Shown here: positions 35,701 to 42,360 of the stretch, piece by piece
Layout of the letters: every line of letters starts with the position of its first letter
Position numbering within the stretch: position 1 is the first letter of the stretch
Origin: Sphingobacteriales bacterium 46-32
GTDB taxonomy: Bacteria; Bacteroidota; Bacteroidia; Chitinophagales; Chitinophagaceae
Length of the DNA: 64,000 bases
Reading direction: 5' to 3'
Assembly: GCA_001898485.1 (NCBI GenBank)
Contig: MKTY01000014.1
Coordinates: forward strand, 124,001 to 188,000
Notes under the pieces: model-generated
What the model saw: only the letters and a program-made list of their open reading frames with translations
Databases searched by the model: none
Told to the model about the DNA's origin: nothing
Program-made: the position numbers and the translations under genes

Positions 35701-36297
35701 CTTCGTATGAAAATAGCCCGCGACCTGCACGATGAAATGGGGTCGACTCTTACGAGTATTAATATTATCAGCAAACTGGCGATGGAACATGCAGGCGGAA
35801 ATGAGTTGCTGCTGGAGCAGCTGCAAAAGATAAAGGATCATTCCGGGCAGATCATGGATGCCATGAGCGATATCATCTGGGCTATTAATCCATACAACGA
35901 CAATCTCGAAAAACTGGTACTGCGTATGAAGGAGCAGGGGGCAGAGATGATGGATCCTGCCGGACTGCAATACGAGTTTGTGGATGAGGCTTCGATGTAT
36001 CCCGTGTTACTGAATCCCGAACAACGGAAAGAGATATTTCTCATTTTCAAAGAAGCCATTCATAATGCGGTTAAGTACAGCCATGGTCAAAAAGTGAAGA
36101 TTGTACTGCGTCTTCGGCAGCGGGAACTTTATCTGAGCGTTATGGATGATGGTACGGGGTTTACCCTTAGTGAGAAAACCGGTGGTAATGGTTTGCGCAA
36201 CATGAAGAGCCGCGCTGCACAACTGAACGCCGTGATTGGCATTCACAGCTCTCCCGGTAAAGGAACAACTATTGAGTTGCGTGTACCGGTCACATGA
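32764..36297 (+). CDS. two-component regulator propeller sensor kinase with Y_Y_Y, GAF and HisKA_3 domains
   Basis: The protein has 1177 residues. A stop codon (32749) lies just upstream in frame, so the choices are TTG at 32764 or ATG at 32791; the TTG gives a full signal peptide (MKKLVIIVAMCC), so I prefer it. Order: signal (1-24), two beta-propeller halves of Reg_prop repeats (about 30-680, e.g. DRRGFMWIGTRNGLNRYD), Y_Y_Y (about 700-770), one membrane helix (about 789-810), GAF (about 820-970), HisKA_3 with H989 in ARDLHDEMG, and a HATPase ending GLRNMKSRAAQL. Unlike Bacteroides hybrid sensors it lacks a receiver and AraC domain; the partner is the LuxR-type regulator 61 bp downstream. Confidence 0.93.
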   Translation: MKKLVIIVAMCCTGLIAPTVGAIAQLYYRTTLLSTRDGLSDNDVTCFYKDRRGFMWIGTRNGLNRYDGHEFRIFRPGLHNSISNEVINSVAEDGEGHIWVATMEGLNKLDPVTLRWQTLLPSGKKEQKGLPNFIVWDLVWGKDNRLWIASDVFELSALDVKTGQYTYYDWPGFARQEKQLKQYSYRSIQKLVPGSGQTYWLGTTCGLVKLDAATGNFTYMGGRYSANVVELKYDSVLHKVFLTIENGEAYVYDELKDQFSELSPEPMPYPSQFYHLPQARDTWIGSAQGVIEISKTSGHAWLYRDLPRRSGMPQPGHVRQVLVEQPGLFWIATANGVLKSETSSSSPSFLPLVKIEDDALPNQMGGVIWDEPSNSYFVCAGEQNEVFRITPVTGKLIAIKKDLNGRPFSACHSLSMDRQGQLWLLTTRDVFRYDRFREGFVREPMPRVNGEEFFRDLAEDYEGNYWAAAYKGGLFFKPRGTHQWMVLDTGEFAYTRKVMALCADSARQAVWIGTFSEGLFRYDLKSRQLTHIDLAEVAGVSVSHALVHDIHLDRKGQLWIATHSGGLFRWSDKPGGKVEVRRFSMREGIPGNNCLALANGAGNSIWVLSGQQLFSLTLDGKPVNDPGGKIGFPFTRFLSDEKLPHGMFYNTKDEQLAVAVAGGLLLQPAVQVPSVQPYPLVITRLITGRGERRDTVESPSGQISLAFAQNAISFSFAGLSYSLNQNLHYQYQLQGYDDGWISTSVNRSVSFQNLEPGRYVFRVRALNNRNQQIAVSTPFSFEVVTPFWRRWWFVGIIILVLAAGVMAWINVLRQRIKSQKLLTYFATSLYGQNTVEDIYWDIAKNCISQLRFQDCVIYGYDEERQMLVQRAAYGPKNPDTHTIFNPIEIPLGAGIVGSVAATLRPEIVSDTSKDSRYIVDDCKRLSEIAVPIVVDNKLFGVIDSEHTRKGFYNQRHLKLLTQIAGISASKISKFLIEERLRMKIARDLHDEMGSTLTSINIISKLAMEHAGGNELLLEQLQKIKDHSGQIMDAMSDIIWAINPYNDNLEKLVLRMKEQGAEMMDPAGLQYEFVDEASMYPVLLNPEQRKEIFLIFKEAIHNAVKYSHGQKVKIVLRLRQRELYLSVMDDGTGFTLSEKTGGNGLRNMKSRAAQLNAVIGIHSSPGKGTTIELRVPVT

Positions 36298-36358
36298 TTA
36301 GGGTATGTACCTGAAATGTTTTCATAGTAAGTTGCATAATGAAATGTTTGAATGAACA

Positions 36359-36994
36359 ATGGCGGTAAAACTATCAATATACGAGGATAATGCCACGCTG
36401 CGCGAAAGCCTGCACAATCTGCTTAGTCTTACCGGTGATTATCAGGTGATAGCCAGCTATGGTAATTGTATGGATGTGGAGCGACAGGTGAAAGCAGATA
36501 AACCTGATGTGATCCTCATGGATATTGATCTTCCGGAAGTAAGCGGAATTGATGCAGTGAAGCGTATCCGTCAGTTTAACCGCGAGGTTCAGATACTTAT
36601 GATCACTGTTTTTGACGACAACACCCATGTGTATGAAGCGTTGTATGCCGGGGCCAATGGGTATCTGCTTAAAAAATATATTTCCGATAAACTGGTACAG
36701 GCCATTCAGGAAGTGCTGCATGGCGGAGCGCCAATCAGTCCCGCTATTGCGCGTATGATCATTAATAATATGCAGCAGTCTGTGGCCATCTCCGATAAAG
36801 ATTATCAGCTCACCAACCGCGAGAAAGAGATATTACAGCTTTTATCAAAAGGCAACAGTTTTAAACTGATTGCTGCCGAGTTATCCATCAGCCTGGATAC
36901 TGTACGTACGCATATTAAACGTATTTACGATAAGCTGCATGTACGGTCGCAAATAGAAGCGGTGAGTAAGGCCCTCAATGAACGGTTAGTCTGA
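36359..36994 (+). CDS. NarL/FixJ-family response regulator
   Basis: The protein has 211 residues. The receiver domain has an acidic pocket (YEDN), the phosphoacceptor D55 in LMDIDLPEVSG and a Lys in YLLKKY. The C-terminal LuxR-type helix-turn-helix (about 148-205) reads LTNREKEILQLLSKGNSFKLI and then LDTVRTHIKRIYDKL. It follows the HisKA_3 kinase, the kinase class that normally pairs with NarL-type regulators, so they form one two-component system. A terminator follows. Confidence 0.94.
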   Translation: MAVKLSIYEDNATLRESLHNLLSLTGDYQVIASYGNCMDVERQVKADKPDVILMDIDLPEVSGIDAVKRIRQFNREVQILMITVFDDNTHVYEALYAGANGYLLKKYISDKLVQAIQEVLHGGAPISPAIARMIINNMQQSVAISDKDYQLTNREKEILQLLSKGNSFKLIAAELSISLDTVRTHIKRIYDKLHVRSQIEAVSKALNERLV

Positions 36995-37017
36995 GAACAC
37001 TTATAGCCCTCTAAACG

Positions 37018-37048
37018 AAAGGCCCCGTGCATTGCTGCCGGGGCCTTA
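37018..37048. terminator. bidirectional terminator (regulator / mdh)
   Basis: Stem aaggccccg / cggggcctt with a tgcattgctgc loop between the convergent response regulator and mdh genes. The flanking T and A stretches are short. Confidence 0.82.
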
Positions 37049-37068
37049 TTATCTGTAAGCACGTGTTA

Positions 37069-37998
37069 TCAGAGTGTTTTCAGCACATCATTCATGCTGC
37101 GTACAGCAGCGGCGCTTTTGTTGAATTCAGCCTGCTCAGCTTCGTTGAGACCGAAGTCAAGAATTTTTTCCCAGCCGTTTTTGCCGATAATAACGGGTAC
37201 GCCCAGGCAAATATCTTTCTGGCCATATTCTCCATCGAGGCTTACACAGCAGGTAAACAGTTTCTTTTCATCACGTACAATGCTTTCTACCAGGGCCGCT
37301 CCGGCAGCACCGGGAGCATACCAGGCAGAAGTACCGATGAGTTTGGTAAGCGTGGCGCCACCTACCATTGTATCAGCTACAATTTGTTTTTGTTGTTCTT
37401 CTGTCAGGAATTTGGTAACAGGTACAGAATTCCAGGTAGCCAGGCGGATCAGGGGGATCATTGTGGTATCACCATGTCCACCAACAACCACTGCATTCAG
37501 ATCGGCAGGGCTGCAACCCAGGTGCTGACTCAGTTGATATTTGAAGCGTGCACTATCGAGTGTGCCACCCATACCAATGATGCGGTTTTTGGGAAGGCCT
37601 GTAGCGGTAAGTGCCAGGTAGGTCATGGTGTCCATGGGGTTGCTGATCACAATAATGATCGCATTGGGAGAATGCTGCAGGATATTTTCTGCCACGCTCT
37701 TTACGATACCGGCATTTACACCAATCAGTTCTTCGCGGGTCATACCGGGTTTGCGGGGCAGACCGGAAGTGATTACTACCACATCGCTGCCGGCAGTTTT
37801 TGAATAATCGTTGGTTGAACCGGTGATGCGTGTATCAAAGCCAAGCAGGGTAGCTGTCTGCATCATATCCTGGGCTTTCCCTTCTGCCACACCTTCCTTG
37901 ATGTCCAGCAATACCAGTTCTTCTACCAGTTCTTTGCGGGCGATGTTGTCAGCGCAGGTAGCGCCTACAGCACCGGCACCTACTACAGTTACTTTCAT
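37069..37998 (-). CDS. mdh: malate dehydrogenase (LDH-like type)
   Basis: I chose the ATG at 37998 (309 residues); a TTG six bases further upstream is less likely. It oxidises malate to oxaloacetate with NAD+. Features: dinucleotide fold GAGAVGATCADNIA, substrate-loop Arg pair in GLPRKPGMTREEL, NPMDTMTYLA, active His in VVGGHGDTTMIPL and LDSARFKYQL. This is the LDH-like MDH family common in Bacteroidota. It sits alone on the minus strand. Confidence 0.96.
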   Translation of the reverse strand: MKVTVVGAGAVGATCADNIARKELVEELVLLDIKEGVAEGKAQDMMQTATLLGFDTRITGSTNDYSKTAGSDVVVITSGLPRKPGMTREELIGVNAGIVKSVAENILQHSPNAIIIVISNPMDTMTYLALTATGLPKNRIIGMGGTLDSARFKYQLSQHLGCSPADLNAVVVGGHGDTTMIPLIRLATWNSVPVTKFLTEEQQKQIVADTMVGGATLTKLIGTSAWYAPGAAGAALVESIVRDEKKLFTCCVSLDGEYGQKDICLGVPVIIGKNGWEKILDFGLNEAEQAEFNKSAAAVRSMNDVLKTL

Positions 37999-38038
37999 GA
38001 ACAAATTGATTTATGGAATGAGGAAATTATTTGCGGGG

Positions 38039-38046
38039 CAAAGGTA
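38039..38046 (-). promoter_or_regulatory. candidate mdh -7 box (TACCTTTG, minus strand)
   Basis: Plus-strand CAAAGGTA, 41 bp before the mdh start, is an exact TAnnTTTG on the minus strand. No TTG is found at the -33 spacing. Confidence 0.45.
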
Positions 38047-38091
38047 TAGTAAACCAGCTAGTTTCTACTGCCATATCCGGCATTTCTGCTG

Positions 38092-38598
38092 TTAGCCTTT
38101 TTTGAGCCGGGCCAGCATTTCATCTATCCGCATACTGCCTTCGGCCAGCGTTATCAGCTCCTTTTTCCGGTTATAAAATGCCAGTACGGGCAAGCTGTGT
38201 GTCTGAAAAAAGCCCGGAAACAGGAATTGCTGATCACGTCCCACAATGATGTTTTTGTAATTAGCGAGTCCGTATGAGTCGTAAAACTTCTTCATCCGGT
38301 CGAAAGGCAATACCGTCACCAGCAGAAACTGAACCTGCTTAAACTCTTTGATATGTGCCAGGATGGAATCGGTCTGGTGCTGACAGTGGTCGCATTCAGG
38401 GCTAAACAACATAATAACCAGCGACTCTTTTTTGGCCAGGTCATCGCGGGTAAACCATGTAGTGCTGTCTGCTAACAACACTTTGAACGGAGGCACGGTA
38501 GGGAAACGCTTGTAAGGTGGTTCCGCAGGCGGGTTCTGCTGACTCATAGCTGCGGTGCTCAGCAGCAGGCAGCTGAAAAAGAAAAGGATCGTTTTCAT
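38092..38598 (-). CDS. thioredoxin-like (TlpA/AhpC-TSA-type) secreted protein
   Basis: The protein has 168 residues: an N-terminal signal peptide (about 1-19, ending AAMSQ) and a thioredoxin fold with the redox pair in MLFSPECDHCQHQTDS (CDHC, about residues 73-76). Such periplasmic proteins reduce or oxidise disulphides, or act in cytochrome maturation. No cis-Pro partner is certain but a PVLAFYN strand is present near residue 145. The gene is divergent from the blaI-like gene; the control region between them contains the two operators. Confidence 0.86.
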   Translation of the reverse strand: MKTILFFFSCLLLSTAAMSQQNPPAEPPYKRFPTVPPFKVLLADSTTWFTRDDLAKKESLVIMLFSPECDHCQHQTDSILAHIKEFKQVQFLLVTVLPFDRMKKFYDSYGLANYKNIIVGRDQQFLFPGFFQTHSLPVLAFYNRKKELITLAEGSMRIDEMLARLKKG

Positions 38599-38674
38599 AA
38601 CCCAAAGAAACTAAATAAATAAAGGCTGGGCGTGCTCATTATCTTAATAAAAAGGGAAAAAAAATTTGGTGGTC

Positions 38675-38709
38675 TACGAAAATTTCGTAATATTTACGAA
38701 AAATTCGTA
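38675..38709. promoter_or_regulatory. two tandem 15-bp BlaI-type operators
   Basis: tacgaaaatttcgta (38675-38689) and tacgaaaaattcgta (38695-38709) are near-perfect palindromes spaced 20 bp centre to centre, two helical turns apart; the second ends 3 bp before the BlaI-like start. BlaI/MecI repressors bind palindromes with TAC...GTA ends, so autoregulation is the natural reading. They could also silence the divergent thioredoxin-like gene. Confidence 0.85.
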
Positions 38710-38712
38710 GAT

Positions 38713-39069
38713 ATGGAGAAGCTGACCATTCAGGAAGAAGAAGCCATGCAGGCCATCTGGAAGACCGGTGAGGGCAATATCAAAGCCTTTATGGAGCACC
38801 TGGAAGATCCACCGCCGTATACAACGGTAGCATCTACAGTGAAGAACCTCGAGCGTAAAGGGTATTTGCACAGCCGGCTGCTTGGCAATGCCTACCTCTA
38901 CCGGCCCGCAATTACGGAAGAAGAGTATAAGAAGCGGTTTATGGGTACCGTGGTGCGCGAGTATTTCGACAACTCCTATAAAGAGCTGGTTAACTTTTTT
39001 GTGGAACAGAAAAAATTGTCGGCACGTGAACTGAAGGAGATCATTGATATGATTGAAGGGAAGAAGTAG
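38713..39069 (+). CDS. BlaI/MecI/CopY-family transcriptional repressor
   Basis: I chose the ATG at 38713 (118 residues); longer frames run through the operators. An N-terminal winged helix (about 1-72: LTIQEEEAMQAIWKTGEGNI, PPPYTTVASTVKNLERKGYLHS) is followed by a C-terminal dimerisation helix region. The TTVAST recognition helix is characteristic. It is followed, after a repeat block, by a BlaR1-like M56 peptidase gene, the standard sensor partner, which would cleave the repressor. No beta-lactamase lies nearby. Confidence 0.94.
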   Translation: MEKLTIQEEEAMQAIWKTGEGNIKAFMEHLEDPPPYTTVASTVKNLERKGYLHSRLLGNAYLYRPAITEEEYKKRFMGTVVREYFDNSYKELVNFFVEQKKLSARELKEIIDMIEGKK

Positions 39070-39207
39070 TGGACAGTGGACAGATGACAGTTGACAGATG
39101 ACAGTTGACAGTGAGGGCATACGCTACATCTTCAAATTCCATCAGCACATCAGCAAATCAGCACATTAGCACATTAGCACATTAGCAAATCAGCACATTA
39201 GCACATC
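39069..39207. repeat. intergenic repeats: 7-bp family (reverse) and 8-bp AGCACATT family
   Basis: 39069-39112 holds about six units of the 7-bp family in the opposite direction (acagttg, acagatg). 39139-39207 holds about nine copies of an 8-bp agcacatt/agcaaatc unit. Together they fill most of the 156-bp space between blaI and the M56 gene. Confidence 0.88.
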
Positions 39208-39225
39208 CTCTTTTAAACCTTTCTT

Positions 39226-40899
39226 ATGCCTCCCATTTTTGAGTATATCATAAAGCTATCGCTTACGCTTACAGTCATCTATGGCTTTTATCAGCTGGTA
39301 TTAAGGCGGCTTACATTTTACAACTGGAATCGCTGGTACCTGCTGGGATACTCGCTATTGTCTTTTTTGGTAGCATTTACAGATATCACTCCGCTGTTGC
39401 AGCAGCATGCGCTTGCACAAAACAGGGTATTAACTTATATACCCACTGTGGAGGGCCTGACTATACAAATGACAGGGACAGGGCACGAGGCCGGTGGCCC
39501 TGTTCAGACATTCGGTACAATATGGGACTGGCTGCTCGTGCTGCTGGCTGCCGGGATGATTTTACTGGTAGTCCGCTTCCTGTTGAGTTTACTGTCGATA
39601 CGCCGCATTCGCCGCAGTGCAACCCGGGTAGATGAAGGCAATATGCAGCTTTACCTGATCGACCGGCCCATCGCTCCTTTTTCATTTGGCAATGGTATTT
39701 ATATAAACAGGGAGTTGCATAGCGAATCGGAGTTGCAGGATATTATCCGTCATGAGTTTGTTCATGTAAAGCAGCAGCATACTGTTGATATCGTTGTGGG
39801 AGAGTTATTGTGTATTCTTAACTGGTATAACCCCTGCGCCTGGTTATTGCGCCGGGCCATACGGCAGAACCTCGAGTTTATTGCAGACCGGCAGGTTATT
39901 CAAAGCGGAATAGACCGCAAACAATACCAGTATCTGTTATTGAAGGTAATGGGAAATAAAAATTTTAGTATAGCCAGTCATTTCAATTTTTACTCACTAA
40001 AAAAACGTATAGCCATGATGAACAAAATGCGAAGTGCCCGTATGCACCTCATCCGTTTCTTTTTTTTATTACCCCTGCTCACAGTCCTGCTGCTTGCTTT
40101 TCGCAGCAGGCAGGTTGTGGACGAACATGCCGGTCTAATGTTGTTAAAAACAACTATTGCAGGGCAGTCTCCCCTCCGGGTTTCTGATACTATCGTGCCT
40201 CCTGTCAAAAGCGAGTGGAATCCTGAGCCAACGGAATCGCAAAAAGATTTTATCCGCCGCCATCCTGCAGTGGAGCGGATTGCCTGGGGGTATATGGCCG
40301 ATGTAAAAATTGCAGGTACAGGTAATGGGCAAGCAACGCCCGCCCGCTCCGGTTTGAACGAAGGTGATATGTTTATGATCATCTATTTTAAAAATGGTAA
40401 GTGGGATATGTATAATGTAAACAATGAGGAATCGGTCAGCAAGTTTAAAAAGAATTATGGCGAACTACCGCCCAGGGCGCCCGCGCCACCCCGCAGCAGT
40501 ACAGTGTATACAGGAAAAAAAGAAATAGCCCCGGCAGCCAGCCGGCCGGTAAATCCTGCTCATACTGGAAAATCTACGGGGTTCAGTTACCTGGCGGCCG
40601 ATAGCCTGATCTGGTCTCCAGATAAAAATACGCTGACCCTTATGGGCAATGCCATGGCGATGGATGAAGCAACAGAAACCGTGATGCAGTCAGATGCGAT
40701 TGTGCTGCGGCAGGCAAAGCTGGAAAAGGTCTTTGTGGATGGCAATTCGCTTGCTCCGGATGAGCTGCATCTCAATCCAGCCGGGTATGCGCTTCGTATG
40801 CAAACACTTACGGCCGCTGAAGCCACAAGGCGTTATGGGATTGATTTTGCGGGTACGGTGCTGGAAATCACTACCGAAAAGGTGGAAGCGAAAAGGTAG
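39226..40899 (+). CDS. BlaR1-like M56 membrane metallopeptidase
   Basis: The protein has 557 residues. N-terminal membrane helices lie at about 8-28, 36-54 and 100-125; a cytoplasmic gluzincin domain has the zinc site H176-E-x-x-H180 (IIRHEFVHVKQQH) and the downstream NLEFIADRQV ligand region. A further membrane helix at about 277-293 leads to a large periplasmic C-terminal region with a Pro-rich middle (PPRAPAPPRSS). No penicillin-binding sensor motif is visible, so the signal is unknown. Its partner is the BlaI-like repressor upstream. Confidence 0.91.
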   Translation: MPPIFEYIIKLSLTLTVIYGFYQLVLRRLTFYNWNRWYLLGYSLLSFLVAFTDITPLLQQHALAQNRVLTYIPTVEGLTIQMTGTGHEAGGPVQTFGTIWDWLLVLLAAGMILLVVRFLLSLLSIRRIRRSATRVDEGNMQLYLIDRPIAPFSFGNGIYINRELHSESELQDIIRHEFVHVKQQHTVDIVVGELLCILNWYNPCAWLLRRAIRQNLEFIADRQVIQSGIDRKQYQYLLLKVMGNKNFSIASHFNFYSLKKRIAMMNKMRSARMHLIRFFFLLPLLTVLLLAFRSRQVVDEHAGLMLLKTTIAGQSPLRVSDTIVPPVKSEWNPEPTESQKDFIRRHPAVERIAWGYMADVKIAGTGNGQATPARSGLNEGDMFMIIYFKNGKWDMYNVNNEESVSKFKKNYGELPPRAPAPPRSSTVYTGKKEIAPAASRPVNPAHTGKSTGFSYLAADSLIWSPDKNTLTLMGNAMAMDEATETVMQSDAIVLRQAKLEKVFVDGNSLAPDELHLNPAGYALRMQTLTAAEATRRYGIDFAGTVLEITTEKVEAKR

Positions 40900-40938
40900 A
40901 AGGCGAAGGTGGGCCAGAAAGGCAGTGTGTATTCATTT

Positions 40939-40973
40939 ATTAGCACATCAGCACATTAACACATTAGCAAATT
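40939..40973. repeat. 8-bp AGCACATT-family repeats
   Basis: Four to five imperfect agcacatt units follow the M56 gene, so repeats of the same family flank both sides of it. Confidence 0.78.
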
Positions 40974-41022
40974 GTCTTATGGCCTTTTATCTTGCTCCTT
41001 CTGCCTTTTCCCTTTAAACCCC

Positions 41023-41030
41023 TATATTTG
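41023..41030 (+). promoter_or_regulatory. candidate efp -7 box (TATATTTG)
   Basis: An exact TAnnTTTG match 22 bp before the efp start. The nearest TTG upstream (40992-40994) is too far for a normal -33 element. Confidence 0.5.
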
Positions 41031-41052
41031 CCGCCTCAAAACTGATTTTTCT

Positions 41053-41619
41053 ATGGCAAATACAGCTGATATCAGCCGGGGTATGATCATCAAACTGGAT
41101 GGCAGTTTGTACTCTGTGGTTGAATTTGGTGAAAACAAAACGGCTCGTGCAGCAGCCAAAGTATGGGCAAAGCTGAAGGGTGTGGACAATAACCGCTCTA
41201 TCGAAAAAACCTGGAACTCTGGTGATACAATCTATCCGGTACGTGTAGAAAAACGTGCGTATCAGTTCCTGTATAAAGATGATACCGGTTACAACTTCAT
41301 GGACAACGAAACCTTTGAGCAGGTGGCTCTCCAGGAGAATCTGATAGATGCTCCCCAGTTTCTGAAAGATGGTCAGGAAGTGGGCGTATTGATAAATACA
41401 GAAACCGAACAGCCCATGAGTGTGGAGCTGCCCGATAAAATCGTATTGCAGGTAACTTATACCGAGCCGGGTCTTAAAGGCGATACCGCTACACGTACGC
41501 TTAAACCTGCTACCGTTGAAACCGGTGCTACGGTGAGCGTACCCCTGTTTGTCAATGATGGCGAAATGATCCGCATCAATACCAAGACAGGTGAGTATGT
41601 GGAACGCGTAAAGGACTAA
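41053..41619 (+). CDS. efp: elongation factor P with a non-canonical tip loop
   Basis: I chose the ATG at 41053 (188 residues, the normal EF-P length); upstream codons cover non-coding sequence. EF-P rescues ribosomes stalled at polyproline. The three EF-P domains are recognisable (KLDGSLYSVVEF, YPVRVEKRAYQFLYKDD, VTYTEPGLKGDTATRTLKPATVETG). The domain I loop, usually KPGKG or SGR-type, reads GENKTARAAAKVWAKL: there is no PGKG and R32 falls where the modified Lys or Arg sits. No EpmA/EarP/YmfI-type modifying enzyme is present in the window. A terminator follows. Confidence 0.95.
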   Translation: MANTADISRGMIIKLDGSLYSVVEFGENKTARAAAKVWAKLKGVDNNRSIEKTWNSGDTIYPVRVEKRAYQFLYKDDTGYNFMDNETFEQVALQENLIDAPQFLKDGQEVGVLINTETEQPMSVELPDKIVLQVTYTEPGLKGDTATRTLKPATVETGATVSVPLFVNDGEMIRINTKTGEYVERVKD

Positions 41620-41632
41620 CCTTATTTACAGG

Positions 41633-41670
41633 AAAATGGCCCAGAATCAACCGGTTTTGGGCCATTTTTT
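41633..41670 (+). terminator. intrinsic terminator of efp
   Basis: An 11-bp stem (aaaatggccca / tgggccatttt) with a 14-nt loop, followed by T. Confidence 0.9.
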
Positions 41671-41712
41671 ATTGTTTTTTGCCAATTTTGAGGCAAAATC
41701 GCAAAAATAATC

Positions 41713-41744
41713 TTGATTTGCAGCAGGCTATTTCCCTAACTTAG
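41713..41744 (+). promoter_or_regulatory. candidate accB promoter (TTG ... TAACTTAG)
   Basis: TTG at 41713-41715 is followed after 21 bp by TAACTTAG at 41737-41744, a one-base departure from TAnnTTTG, 42 bp before accB. Confidence 0.5.
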
Positions 41745-41786
41745 CCAACATTTTTCATTAATAAAATACCTGTTAAATTGAAAAGC

Positions 41787-42278
41787 ATGGACTTCAAACA
41801 GATTCAGGAGTTGATCAAAATGATCAACAAATCCAATATCGGAGAGCTGACCATTGAGCAGAAAGATTTTCGCATCACGATTAAACAGAAAGAAGAGCAT
41901 GTAACACAGGTGGTGTCCAGCGTAGCTGCGGCAGCTCCGGTAGCCTATGCAGCTCCTCAGCCCGCTGCTTTACCTTCCGGTGCGCCTGCGGCTGCTCCCG
42001 CCGATAAAGCGAAAGCTGCAGAACCCGCTGCATCAAACCTTATTACCATAAAGAGCCCTATGATTGGTACATTCTACCGGAAAGCCTCACCTGATAAGCC
42101 CAATTTTGTAGAAGTGGGTGATGAGGTTGCTCCCGGCAAAGTGGTATGCATCATCGAAGCGATGAAACTTTTCAATGAAATTGAAAGTGAAGTGAGTGGC
42201 CGTATCGTAAAAGTGCTGGTAGACGATGCTTCACCGGTTGAGTACGATCAGCCTTTATTCCTGGTAGAACCAGCCTGA
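41787..42278 (+). CDS. accB: biotin carboxyl carrier protein of acetyl-CoA carboxylase
   Basis: I chose the ATG at 41787 (163 residues); a TTG three codons upstream is the alternative. The N-terminal helical part is followed by an Ala/Pro-rich flexible linker (about 46-82) and a C-terminal biotinyl domain with K127 in IIEAMKLFNEIES as the biotin site. The protein carries carboxy-biotin between AccC and AccA/AccD. The accC gene starts 82 bp downstream, and the pair probably forms one operon. Confidence 0.96.
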   Translation: MDFKQIQELIKMINKSNIGELTIEQKDFRITIKQKEEHVTQVVSSVAAAAPVAYAAPQPAALPSGAPAAAPADKAKAAEPAASNLITIKSPMIGTFYRKASPDKPNFVEVGDEVAPGKVVCIIEAMKLFNEIESEVSGRIVKVLVDDASPVEYDQPLFLVEPA

Positions 42279-42360
42279 TCTGGCCAATACCCGTAATATG
42301 GACAATACCCACAGCCTGTGAAGACGGTGGGTTCAAGTTTTCAATCCTTAATTCAAAACT

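Noticed and set aside
39139-39207. CRISPR-like look of regularly spaced short repeats
   Set aside because: The units are 8 bp, directly abutting, without spacers, and no cas gene is present.
38713-40899. Beta-lactam resistance locus suggested by BlaI/BlaR1 homology
   Set aside because: No beta-lactamase or penicillin-binding sensor domain is visible; this M56/BlaI pairing is widespread in Bacteroidota without such a role.
42301-42335. acccac/gtgggt hairpin between accB and accC
   Set aside because: Only six pairs, large loop and no T-run; not called as a terminator.
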